A stretch of 13,262 bases of DNA from Sulfuriferula sp. GTDB lineage: Bacteria > Pseudomonadota > Gammaproteobacteria > Burkholderiales > Sulfuriferulaceae. A model generated the notes under the pieces. The model saw only the letters and a list, made by a program, of their open reading frames with translations, searched no databases and was not told the DNA's origin. This document shows positions 1 through 8,457 of this stretch, in pieces (the stretch's first letter is position 1; each line of letters begins with the position of its first letter). The stretch covers positions 1 through 13,262 of the forward strand of contig DAICZK010000029.1 in the NCBI GenBank assembly GCA_027311185.1, read 5' to 3'. The position numbers and the translations under genes are program-made.

Positions 1-15
1 GGATAGGCAACAGCA

Positions 16-1722
16 ATGGAATTAACGGGCGCTGAGATAACTGTGCGTTGCTTGATAGACGAGGGTGTTGAATTCGTGTTCGGCTATCCCGGCGGCGCGG
101 TGCTCAATATATACGACGAGATTTTCAAGCAGGATGGTTTCAAGCATATTCTGGTGCGCCATGAGCAGGCGGCCGTTCATGCCGCCGACGGCTACGCCCG
201 GTCAACAGGCAAGGTGGGCGTCGCCCTCGTGACGTCCGGCCCCGGCTTGACCAATGCGGTGACCGGCATCGCCACTGCTTACATGGATTCGATCCCGCTG
301 GTGGTGTTGAGCGGTCAGGTCTCCACCCATGCGATCGGTCTTGATGCATTCCAGGAAGTCGATGCGGTCGGCATTACCCGCCCCTGCGTCAAGCACAATT
401 TCCTGGTGAAGGATATCAAGGACCTCGCGATGACGATGAAAAAGGCATTCTACATCGCATCGACCGGTCGACCCGGCCCGGTGCTGGTCGACATCCCCAA
501 AGACATCACCGCGCAGATGTTCGAATACGCTTATCCCGCCAGCGTGAGCATGCGCTCGTACAACGCGGTGGTCAAAGGCCATACCGGACAGATCAAAAAA
601 GCGGCGCAAATGCTGCTTGAGGCAAAGCGGCCGATGATATACAGCGGCGGCGGGGTGGTGCTGAGCAATGCCGCGCCGCAACTGGTCGAACTGACCCGCC
701 TGCTCGGTTATCCCTGCACCAATACCTTGATGGGGTTGGGCGCGTATCCGGCGACCGACAGGCAGTTTGTTGGCATGCTGGGGATGCACGGCACTTATGA
801 GGCGAATATGGCCATGCAGCACAGCGATGTGCTGCTGGCGGTCGGCGTCCGCTTCGACGACCTGGTGATCGGTTCGCCCGAGCACTTCGCCCGCGAGGCG
901 CGCCGTATCATTCACATCGATATCGACCCTTCTTCCATCGCCAAGCGCGTGAAGGTCGATGTACCCATAGTCGGCGACGTGGCGGCGGTGCTGGACGAAT
1001 TGATCAAACTGATCAAGGCGGGCAGGGAGTGCCGCGACGATGCCGCGATCGCGGCGTGGTGGTCGCAGATCGAAGACTGGCGCAGCATAGATTGCCTGAA
1101 ATTCGATCGCGCCAGCGAAATTATCAAACCACAGGCTGTGATCGAGCAGCTCTGGCAGGTCACGCAGGGCGAGGCTTTTGTTACCACCGACGTGGGGCAG
1201 CATCAGATGTGGGCCGCGCAATTTTACAAATTCGATCAGCCGCGCCGCTGGGTGACTTCCGGCGGCCTGGGCACCATGGGTTTCGGTCTGCCTGCTGCAA
1301 TGGGCGTGCAGTTGGCCCATCCGGGCGAAATGGTCGCCTGCGTGACCGGCGAATCGAGTATACAGATGTGCATACAGGAGCTGTCCACCTGCCGCCAGTA
1401 TCATATTCCGATCAAGGTTGTGAATCTGAACAACCGCTATATGGGCATGGTACGGCAATGGCAGGAGTTCTTCTACGGCAACCGCTATGCCGAATCCTAT
1501 ATGGATTCGTTGCCCGATTTCGTCAAACTCGCCGAGGCGTATGGCCACGTCGGCATGAAGATAGAACGCCCGGAAGACATCGAGCCAGCCTTGCGCGAGG
1601 CTTTTGCGCTCAAGGATCGTTTAGTATTCATGGATTTTATTACCGATCAGACGGAGAACGTGTTCCCTATGGTTCCTAACGGAGCCGGAATCTCCGAAAT
1701 GATTCTGGCGGAGGAGCTTTAA
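16..1722 (+). CDS. ilvB: Acetohydroxyacid synthase (acetolactate synthase), large catalytic subunit
   Basis: ThDP-dependent enzyme that condenses two pyruvates to 2-acetolactate, or pyruvate plus 2-ketobutyrate to 2-aceto-2-hydroxybutyrate: the first common step of valine, leucine and isoleucine synthesis, in the cytoplasm with IlvH. The 568 residues show the three-domain order of the family: an N-terminal ThDP pyrimidine domain (about 1-170) with the catalytic glutamate Glu50 in RHEQAAVHAADGYAR, a central FAD-binding domain (about 190-330) and a C-terminal ThDP pyrophosphate domain (about 370-540). It closely resembles E. coli IlvI from the first residues (GAE, then FGYPGGAVLNIYD), which supports the ATG at 16. 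The metal/ThDP motif reads GES (445-447) followed by NN (472-473), where E. coli IlvI has GDG. The gene heads an ilvB-ilvH-ilvC run; ilvH starts 1 bp after its stop. Only 15 bp of upstream sequence is present, so its promoter or attenuator cannot be judged. Family assignment is secure; ilvI is an equivalent name. Confidence 0.97.
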   Translation: MELTGAEITVRCLIDEGVEFVFGYPGGAVLNIYDEIFKQDGFKHILVRHEQAAVHAADGYARSTGKVGVALVTSGPGLTNAVTGIATAYMDSIPLVVLSGQVSTHAIGLDAFQEVDAVGITRPCVKHNFLVKDIKDLAMTMKKAFYIASTGRPGPVLVDIPKDITAQMFEYAYPASVSMRSYNAVVKGHTGQIKKAAQMLLEAKRPMIYSGGGVVLSNAAPQLVELTRLLGYPCTNTLMGLGAYPATDRQFVGMLGMHGTYEANMAMQHSDVLLAVGVRFDDLVIGSPEHFAREARRIIHIDIDPSSIAKRVKVDVPIVGDVAAVLDELIKLIKAGRECRDDAAIAAWWSQIEDWRSIDCLKFDRASEIIKPQAVIEQLWQVTQGEAFVTTDVGQHQMWAAQFYKFDQPRRWVTSGGLGTMGFGLPAAMGVQLAHPGEMVACVTGESSIQMCIQELSTCRQYHIPIKVVNLNNRYMGMVRQWQEFFYGNRYAESYMDSLPDFVKLAEAYGHVGMKIERPEDIEPALREAFALKDRLVFMDFITDQTENVFPMVPNGAGISEMILAEEL

Positions 1723-1723
1723 C

Positions 1724-3257
<1,534 letters not shown>

Positions 3258-3262
3258 GGTAT

Positions 3263-3299
3263 CGTGCGCTATCGCCGAGTTGTTGCGCGCGCGTTTTTT
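3263..3299 (+). terminator. Terminator-like hairpin between ilvC and pssA
   Basis: CGTGCGC (3263-3269) can pair with GCGCGCG (3287-3293) to give a 7-bp GC-rich stem with one G-U pair and a 17-base loop. Six T residues follow immediately (3294-3299). It begins six bases after the ilvC stop and ends just before pssA. The form fits an intrinsic terminator or partial attenuator that would lower pssA-leuA expression relative to ilvBHC. The loop is long and GC-rich matches are easy to find in this DNA, so the call is moderate. Confidence 0.45.
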
Positions 3300-3319
3300 A
3301 GACATTGCCCGACAAACCT

Positions 3320-4081
3320 ATGCCAGAACCCCGTAACTACAAATCGTTTGTCGGCAGTCGCGCGCAACGGCGAGGTATTTACCTGTTGCCGAACCTGTTT
3401 ACCACGGCGGCGCTGTTTGCGGGTTTCTACGCCATTGTTCAGGCGATGAACGGGCATTTCGAACGCGCGGCGGTGGCGATTTTCGTAGCGATGGTGCTCG
3501 ACGGCCTGGATGGCCGCGTCGCGCGCCTGACGCACACCCAGAGCGCCTTCGGCGCAGAATACGACTCCCTGTCCGATATGGTGTCGTTCGGCGTCGCTCC
3601 TGCGCTCATCGCTTACGTGTGGGCGTTGAAGGCGCTGGGCAAGCTGGGGTGGATGGCGGCTTTCGTGTATTGTGTCGGCGCAGCGTTGCGGCTGGCGCGT
3701 TTCAATACCCAGCTCGAAATCGCCGACAAACGTTATTTTCAGGGCCTGCCCAGTCCGGCGGCCGCCGCACTGATCGCCGGGCTGGTGTGGGTCATGAATG
3801 AATACGGGGTGACTGGCATCGAAGTGCGCTGGCTCGCTTTCGTCGTGACCCTGTTCGCCGGGCTGACCATGGTGAGCAATATTCGTTATTACAGCGGCAA
3901 GGACATCAACCTGCGGCGCAGCGTGCCGTTCGTCGTCGTCTTTCTGATTGCGATGGGGTTCGTGCTGATCGCGTACAGCCCACCGGAGATGCTGTTTTCC
4001 GTGGTGGCGCTGTACGCCTTGTCGGGCTATGCGATGACAGCCTGGTCATGGTCGCAGAGAAACAAGAACAAGCCCGCATGA
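3320..4081 (+). CDS. pssA: CDP-diacylglycerol--serine O-phosphatidyltransferase (phosphatidylserine synthase)
   Basis: Integral inner-membrane enzyme that transfers the phosphatidyl group from CDP-diacylglycerol to L-serine, giving phosphatidylserine, the precursor of phosphatidylethanolamine. The full CDP-alcohol phosphotransferase signature is visible: DGLDGRVAR then eight residues, G, three, D, three, D. The four metal-binding aspartates are Asp61, Asp64, Asp82 and Asp86 (numbering from the ATG at 3320). Several hydrophobic segments surround it, and [20 protein letters not shown] at the N-terminus is typical of the bacterial PssA family. Length is 253 residues. A TTG at 3305 in the same frame would add five residues, and an in-frame stop (3299-3301) excludes anything further upstream. 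Neither start has a clear Shine-Dalgarno; ATG was preferred. Placement between ilvC and leuA is common in betaproteobacteria. Confidence 0.93.
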   Translation: MPEPRNYKSFVGSRAQRRGIYLLPNLFTTAALFAGFYAIVQAMNGHFERAAVAIFVAMVLDGLDGRVARLTHTQSAFGAEYDSLSDMVSFGVAPALIAYVWALKALGKLGWMAAFVYCVGAALRLARFNTQLEIADKRYFQGLPSPAAAALIAGLVWVMNEYGVTGIEVRWLAFVVTLFAGLTMVSNIRYYSGKDINLRRSVPFVVVFLIAMGFVLIAYSPPEMLFSVVALYALSGYAMTAWSWSQRNKNKPA

Positions 4082-4109
4082 GCGTCATGCCGGATACGGT
4101 ATCCGACGC
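4082..4109 (+). repeat. Inverted repeat (hairpin) in the pssA-leuA gap
   Basis: CGGATAC (4091-4097) and GTATCCG (4099-4105) are perfect complements around one central base, giving a 15-bp palindrome. GCGT (4082-4085) and ACGC (4106-4109) can extend the stem across a five-base bulge. It fills most of the 43-bp gap between pssA and leuA and ends just before the leuA Shine-Dalgarno (AGGAG, 4114-4118). No T-tract follows, so it is not an intrinsic terminator. It could be an operator half-site pair, an mRNA-stability hairpin or a translation modulator; the sequence alone does not decide. Confidence 0.5.
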
Positions 4110-4124
4110 GGTCAGGAGTACTTC

Positions 4125-5663
4125 ATGAGTCACGATCATTTAATCATTTTCGACACCACCTTGCGTGACGGCGAGCAGAGCCCGGGCGCGTCGATGACGC
4201 GCGAGGAGAAAGTACGCATCGCGCGCCAACTTGAGCGCATGCGCGTCGATATTATCGAAGCCGGTTTTCCGGCGGCGTCGAACGGCGATTTCGAATCGGT
4301 TCAGGCGGTTGCTCGGGCGATCAAGAACAGCACGGTATGCGGTCTGGCGCGCGCGCTGGAACGCGATGTGCAACGTGCGGGCGAGGCGCTGGCCGACGCC
4401 AGTTCGGCGCGCATTCACACCTTTATCGCCACCAGTCCGATCCACATGGAAAAGAAACTGCGGATGTCGCCTGAGCAAGTGATCGAACAGGCGGTCAAGG
4501 CTGTCAAATGGGCGCGCCGCTATACCGATGACGTCGAATTCTCGCCTGAAGACGCCGGCCGTTCCGATCTGGATTTTCTGTGCCGCATATTGGAGGCGGT
4601 CATTGCCGCCGGTGCGCGCACCCTCAATATTCCCGATACGGTAGGTTACAGCGTGCCGGGTCAGTTCGGCGAACTGATTTACCGCTTGCGCGAGCGCATT
4701 CCCAATTCCGAGCAGGTCGTATTCTCGGTGCATTGTCATAACGATTTGGGACTAGCGGTGGCGAATTCACTGTCGGCCGTGCAAAATGGCGCGCGCCAGG
4801 TGGAGTGCACTGTGAATGGGTTGGGCGAGCGCGCAGGCAATGCCGCCCTCGAAGAAATCGTGATGGCGGTACGCACCCGCGCTGACGTGTTCGGTTGCAC
4901 GACGCGGATCGATGCAACGCAGATCGTTCCCGTTTCACGTCTGGTAGCGAGCATTACCGGATTTGCGGTGCAACCGAACAAAGCCATAGTCGGAATCAAT
5001 GCCTTTGCGCACGAATCGGGTATCCATCAGGACGGTGTGCTCAAACATCGCGAAACTTACGAAATCATGCGCGCCGAAGACGTCGGCTGGAGCGCAAATA
5101 AAATGGTCTTGGGCAAACACTCTGGGCGCAATGCCTTTCGCGTGCGCCTGACCGAGCTAGGCATCGATCTGGCAACGGAAGAAGCGGTCAATGCTGCCTT
5201 TGCGCGGTTCAAGTATCTCGCCGACAAGAAACATGAGATTTTCGATGAAGACCTGCATGCGCTGGTTGGCGAAGAAGCGTCGGCTGGCGCCGTGCAAGTG
5301 TACAAGCTGGTTTCGCTTAAAGTGTGCTCCGAGACCGGCGAGGTACCCTACGCCCAGCTGGTCATGAGCGTCCACGGGGTGGAAGCATCGGCCAACGCGA
5401 CCGGCGGCGGTCCGGTGGACGCCACGTTCAAGGCGCTGGAGAAAATAGTCAACAGCCAGGCGGAGCTGCAGTTGTATTCCGTCAATAACATAACGACAGG
5501 AACGGATGCGCAAGGCGAGGTGACGGTACGTTTGTCCAAAGCCGGGCGGATAGTCAACGGACTCGGCGCTAATACGGACATCGTGGTGGCGTCTGCAGAG
5601 GCTTACCTGGACGCGCTGAATGGTTTGTATAATAAGCTGGAGCGAGCGCATCCGCAGATTTGA
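4125..5663 (+). CDS. leuA: 2-isopropylmalate synthase
   Basis: Condenses acetyl-CoA with 2-ketoisovalerate to form 2-isopropylmalate, the committed step of leucine synthesis; usually feedback-inhibited by leucine. The 512 residues are close to E. coli LeuA (523). The N-terminal TIM-barrel domain opens with [16 protein letters not shown] (Arg14 and Asp15 at the active site). It has the divalent-metal motif HCHND (His203, His205) and [13 protein letters not shown] (Asn239 as further ligand). The C-terminal leucine-binding regulatory domain (about 390-510) includes [14 protein letters not shown] and ends in [22 protein letters not shown] at 4114-4118, six bases from the ATG, fixes the start. The substrate derives from the IlvBHC pathway just upstream. 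The next gene starts 13 bp after the stop, so slmA may be co-transcribed. Confidence 0.98.
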   Translation: MSHDHLIIFDTTLRDGEQSPGASMTREEKVRIARQLERMRVDIIEAGFPAASNGDFESVQAVARAIKNSTVCGLARALERDVQRAGEALADASSARIHTFIATSPIHMEKKLRMSPEQVIEQAVKAVKWARRYTDDVEFSPEDAGRSDLDFLCRILEAVIAAGARTLNIPDTVGYSVPGQFGELIYRLRERIPNSEQVVFSVHCHNDLGLAVANSLSAVQNGARQVECTVNGLGERAGNAALEEIVMAVRTRADVFGCTTRIDATQIVPVSRLVASITGFAVQPNKAIVGINAFAHESGIHQDGVLKHRETYEIMRAEDVGWSANKMVLGKHSGRNAFRVRLTELGIDLATEEAVNAAFARFKYLADKKHEIFDEDLHALVGEEASAGAVQVYKLVSLKVCSETGEVPYAQLVMSVHGVEASANATGGGPVDATFKALEKIVNSQAELQLYSVNNITTGTDAQGEVTVRLSKAGRIVNGLGANTDIVVASAEAYLDALNGLYNKLERAHPQI

Positions 5664-5676
5664 TAAGGGGTAGGAA

Positions 5677-6258
5677 GTGGCTGTACCGGGGGAACGAAAA
5701 TTACAAATCTTGCAGACACTGGCCGAAATGTTGCAAATGCCCGCCGCCGAGAAAATCACGACTGCGGCGCTGGCGGCGCGGTTGCAGGTTTCCGAGGCGG
5801 CGCTGTATCGCCATTTTGCCAGCAAGGCACAGATGTTCGACGGCTTGATCGAGTTTATCGAGCAATCTGTATTCGGACTGATCAATAAAATCACCGCGAA
5901 TCATGAAAGCGGTCTGGCACAGCTCGAAGCCATCGTTTCGGTTTTGCTCGCCTTCGCCGAGAAAAACCCGGGGATGACGCGGGTATTGATCGGCGACGCA
6001 CTGGTCAACGAGAATGAACGCTTGCAGGCGCGCATCAACCAGTTGCACGACCGCATCGAGGCTACCTTGCGCCAGTCGTTGCGGATCGCCGCGACGCAGG
6101 GCGAAACGCAGGGCGACCCGGCTATTATCGCGAACTTGTTGTTGTGCGTGGTGGTGGGGCGCTGGCAATTATTCGCCAAAAGCGGCTTCAAGCGTTTGCC
6201 AGTGGCCGATTTCGCGCAGTACTGGCAGGTACTGGCGGTCGGGCTTCAGGCTCCGTAA
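5677..6258 (+). CDS. slmA: TetR-fold nucleoid occlusion factor, SlmA-like
   Basis: SlmA binds specific chromosomal sites and blocks FtsZ ring assembly over the nucleoid. The 193 residues (E. coli SlmA has 198) carry a TetR-type helix-turn-helix at about 27-54: ITTAALAARLQVSEAALYRH, then FASKAQMF. The following stretch, DGLIEFIEQSVFGLINKI, with EKNPGMTRVLIGDALVNENERLQARINQL further on, matches E. coli SlmA block by block, much closer than to a generic TetR repressor. The start is GTG (5677), with AAGGGG at 5665-5670 six bases upstream; no other start fits better. It lies 13 bp after leuA and overlaps the opposing moeB 3' end by 13 bp. Known for the family: DNA binding and FtsZ antagonism. Inferred here: the same role, since SlmA binding sites were not searched genome-wide. 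A plain TetR repressor is the alternative. Confidence 0.8.
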   Translation: MAVPGERKLQILQTLAEMLQMPAAEKITTAALAARLQVSEAALYRHFASKAQMFDGLIEFIEQSVFGLINKITANHESGLAQLEAIVSVLLAFAEKNPGMTRVLIGDALVNENERLQARINQLHDRIEATLRQSLRIAATQGETQGDPAIIANLLLCVVVGRWQLFAKSGFKRLPVADFAQYWQVLAVGLQAP

Positions 6259-7022
6259 GCGCGTAGCGCCGGGCTGTTTGCCGCGCAGATCCTGCAATGG
6301 GGGTCGCGCTTGAGACCAATATTGCGCCACTGCATCGTCAGCGCGTCCAACAGCAACAGCCGCCCGTTTAGCGTTGCGCCAGCGCCGGTGATGAGCTTGA
6401 GCGTTTCAGCGGCCTGAGTTGCGCCGATAATGCCAACCAGCGGCGAAAACACGCCGTTGCGCGAGCAGCTCGTCTCTTCTACGCTCTGGGTGTCGGCGTA
6501 CAGGCAGTGGTAACATGGGCTGTCTGCGCTACGTAAATCAAATACACTGACCTGCCCGCTAAAGCGGATTGCCGCGCCTGAGACCAGCGCTTTGCGGTGG
6601 CGCACGCAGGCCAGGTTGATCGCATGGCGGGAGTCGAAGTTGTCGCTTGCGTCGACGACGATCTGGTGTGCTGCGACGGCTTGATCCAGCACCTCATCAG
6701 ACAAATACTGCGAGATGGGCGTGACGCGAACGTTGGGGTCGAGCGCGGTCAGGCTGATCGCCGCCGATTCTGCCTTGTTTTTCCCTATAGCGTCATTGCG
6801 GTGAACGATCTGGCGCTGCAAATTGCTGCTGTCGACCTTGTCGCCGTCGGCGATGCTCAGTTGACCTACGCCGCTGGCCGCCAGGTACAGCGCCACCGCG
6901 GAGCCCAGGCCGCCGGCGCCCACAAGCAGCACCCGCGCCTCGCGTATCGCCTGCTGCCCGGCGATGCCGATCTCGTCGAGCAGGATATGGCGGCTGTAGC
7001 GCAGCAGTTCGGCGTCGTTCAC
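6246..7022 (-). CDS. moeB: MoeB/ThiF-type sulfur-carrier-protein adenylyltransferase
   Basis: E1-like enzyme that adenylates the C-terminal glycine of a ubiquitin-fold sulfur carrier (MoaD for molybdopterin, or ThiS for thiamin). The 258 residues start RYSRHILLDEIG (Arg11), then the nucleotide-binding GAGGLGS (35-41), acidic ADGD (58-61), NLQRQ (67-71), Lys83 and DASDN (124-128). Two zinc CxxC pairs are present (Cys170/Cys173 and Cys243/Cys246). Cys186, in ETSCSRNGVFSPLVG, is the position of the conserved family cysteine. There is no C-terminal rhodanese domain. The start is GTG at 7022, 3 bp after the ctp stop, so translation is probably coupled to ctp. MoeB, ThiF and HesA cannot be separated without their carrier partner, and none is in this window. 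Confidence 0.85.
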   Translation of the reverse strand: MNDAELLRYSRHILLDEIGIAGQQAIREARVLLVGAGGLGSAVALYLAASGVGQLSIADGDKVDSSNLQRQIVHRNDAIGKNKAESAAISLTALDPNVRVTPISQYLSDEVLDQAVAAHQIVVDASDNFDSRHAINLACVRHRKALVSGAAIRFSGQVSVFDLRSADSPCYHCLYADTQSVEETSCSRNGVFSPLVGIIGATQAAETLKLITGAGATLNGRLLLLDALTMQWRNIGLKRDPHCRICAANSPALRAYGA

Positions 7023-7025
7023 GGC

Positions 7026-8441
7026 TTAGTTCGTTTTGGCCTCACCTTTAAAGATGTTGATACCTTTCAGCAGACCCAATGCCTGGTTGAGTTGGAAATC
7101 GTCCTTGGAGACGACCTCGTCCGGGTTGACTTTGTCGTCCTTATGCGTCTTGCCGGACTTCGACGGCTGCACGATAACCGGTGGCGTGACGGGCGCCTTG
7201 GCATCCGGTTTGTTCGGATTGGGCAGGTGATTTTCCAGGTCGCCTTCGCGTATGTTGAGCAGGCCGTCGTCCTTGCTGTCTACGACTTTTGCCTCCTCGA
7301 CCACGATATCCGGCGTAATGCCTTTGACTTGGATCGAACGCCCGCTAGGGGTGAAGTAACGCGCGGTCGTCAACTTGATGCCAGTACCGTTGCCTAAAGG
7401 CAAAATGGTTTGCACCGAGCCTTTGCCGAACGACTGGGTGCCCATAATGACAGCGCGTTTTTGATCCTGCAGCGCCCCCGCTACAATCTCCGAAGCGGAA
7501 GCGGAGCCGCCGTTGATCAATACGACCATAGGTACGGTTTTGACCCAGATGGGCATATTCTTCAGGTAATCAGCCTGATCGCCGTGCAGATAGGAGTCAG
7601 GGTCTGCGGTGAGCCGCATTTTCGCATCCTCGGCACGGCCTTCCGTATAGACAACCAGGCTGCCGGGCTTGAGGAAGGTCGCCGCAACACCGACGGCGCT
7701 GGTGAGCAGACCACCCGGATCGTTGCGCAAGTCAAGCACTATGCCTTTGAGTGGCGCTTTGTTTTCCTTGGTCAGGGCCGTAATCGCCTGGGCCAGGTTT
7801 TCTCCGCTACGTTCCTGGAACTGGGTAATGCGGACATAGCCGAAATTAGGCTCGACGAGCTTGTATTTGACGCTTTTCACCTTGATGATGGCGCGCATCA
7901 GCGTTACGGCAAAGGGCTTGTTCACGCCTTTACGCACGATGGTCAGGGTGATCGGCGTGTTAGGCGCGCCGCGCATGCGTTTCACGGCATCGTTGATAGT
8001 CATGCCCTTGACCGGCGTGTCATCGAGTTTGACGATCAGGTCGCCGCTTTTTATGCCGGCTTTCTGCGCAGGCGTATCCTCGATGGGTGACACCACTTTA
8101 ATAAAGCCGTCTTCCATGCTGACTTCTATGCCCAGACCGCCAAATTCGCCCTGAGTGCCGTCTTCAAGTTCCTTGAAGGCATCGGCGTCCATGTAGGCCG
8201 AGTGGGGGTCCAGACCCGAGAGCATGCCGTTGATGGCATCGTCGATCAATTTTTTGTCGGACACGGGTTCGACATAATCGGTTTTTATTTTGCCGAACAC
8301 CTCAGTGAACTCGCGCAGTTCGCTTAAGGGCAACGGTTCCGCCACGCCGTGTTCGGCGATAGCGGGAATATTGAACGCGAGGGCGACCCCTATTAGTACG
8401 CCGGATATGACCAAACCCACTTTTTGTATTTTGTTACGCAT
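7026..8441 (-). CDS. ctpA: C-terminal processing peptidase, S41 family, with PDZ domain
   Basis: Periplasmic serine protease (Prc/CtpA group) that trims or degrades envelope proteins; in other Gram-negatives its targets include peptidoglycan hydrolases. The 471 residues begin with a signal-anchor or signal peptide (KVGLVISGVLIGVALAF, about 7-23, then PAIA). A PDZ domain spans about 100-172 (GGLGIEVSMEDGFIKVVSPI, GDLIVKLDDTPVKGM), followed by the S41 core with DLRNDPGG (237-244). The Ser/Lys dyad is Ser315 in GGSASASEIVAGAL and Lys340 in SFGKGSVQT, 25 apart as in E. coli Prc. The C-terminal tail (about 395-445) is Pro/Lys/Asp-rich and probably flexible. GAGGA (complement of 8451-8455) is 9 bases before the ATG. 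Its place after envC suggests a shared role in cell-wall turnover. Confidence 0.93.
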   Translation of the reverse strand: MRNKIQKVGLVISGVLIGVALAFNIPAIAEHGVAEPLPLSELREFTEVFGKIKTDYVEPVSDKKLIDDAINGMLSGLDPHSAYMDADAFKELEDGTQGEFGGLGIEVSMEDGFIKVVSPIEDTPAQKAGIKSGDLIVKLDDTPVKGMTINDAVKRMRGAPNTPITLTIVRKGVNKPFAVTLMRAIIKVKSVKYKLVEPNFGYVRITQFQERSGENLAQAITALTKENKAPLKGIVLDLRNDPGGLLTSAVGVAATFLKPGSLVVYTEGRAEDAKMRLTADPDSYLHGDQADYLKNMPIWVKTVPMVVLINGGSASASEIVAGALQDQKRAVIMGTQSFGKGSVQTILPLGNGTGIKLTTARYFTPSGRSIQVKGITPDIVVEEAKVVDSKDDGLLNIREGDLENHLPNPNKPDAKAPVTPPVIVQPSKSGKTHKDDKVNPDEVVSKDDFQLNQALGLLKGINIFKGEAKTN

Positions 8442-8457
8442 TTACTGACATCCTCGT

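Noticed and set aside
202..1548. Long open frame (448 codons) on the minus strand opposite ilvB
   Set aside because: It is antisense to a clearly conserved enzyme, its translation shows no recognisable domain, and its His/Arg/Ala-rich composition is typical of the complement of GC-rich coding DNA.
3264..3449. Small ATG-less frame between ilvC and pssA that might be an extra peptide
   Set aside because: It overlaps the terminator-like hairpin and runs into pssA in another frame, with no ribosome site and no conserved features.
6259..6270. GCGCGTAGCGCC, the inverted copy of a 12-mer at 11422-11433
   Set aside because: The copy at 6259 lies in the coding end of moeB, only two instances exist, and such GC-rich self-complementary 12-mers arise easily here. 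Not enough to call a repeat family.
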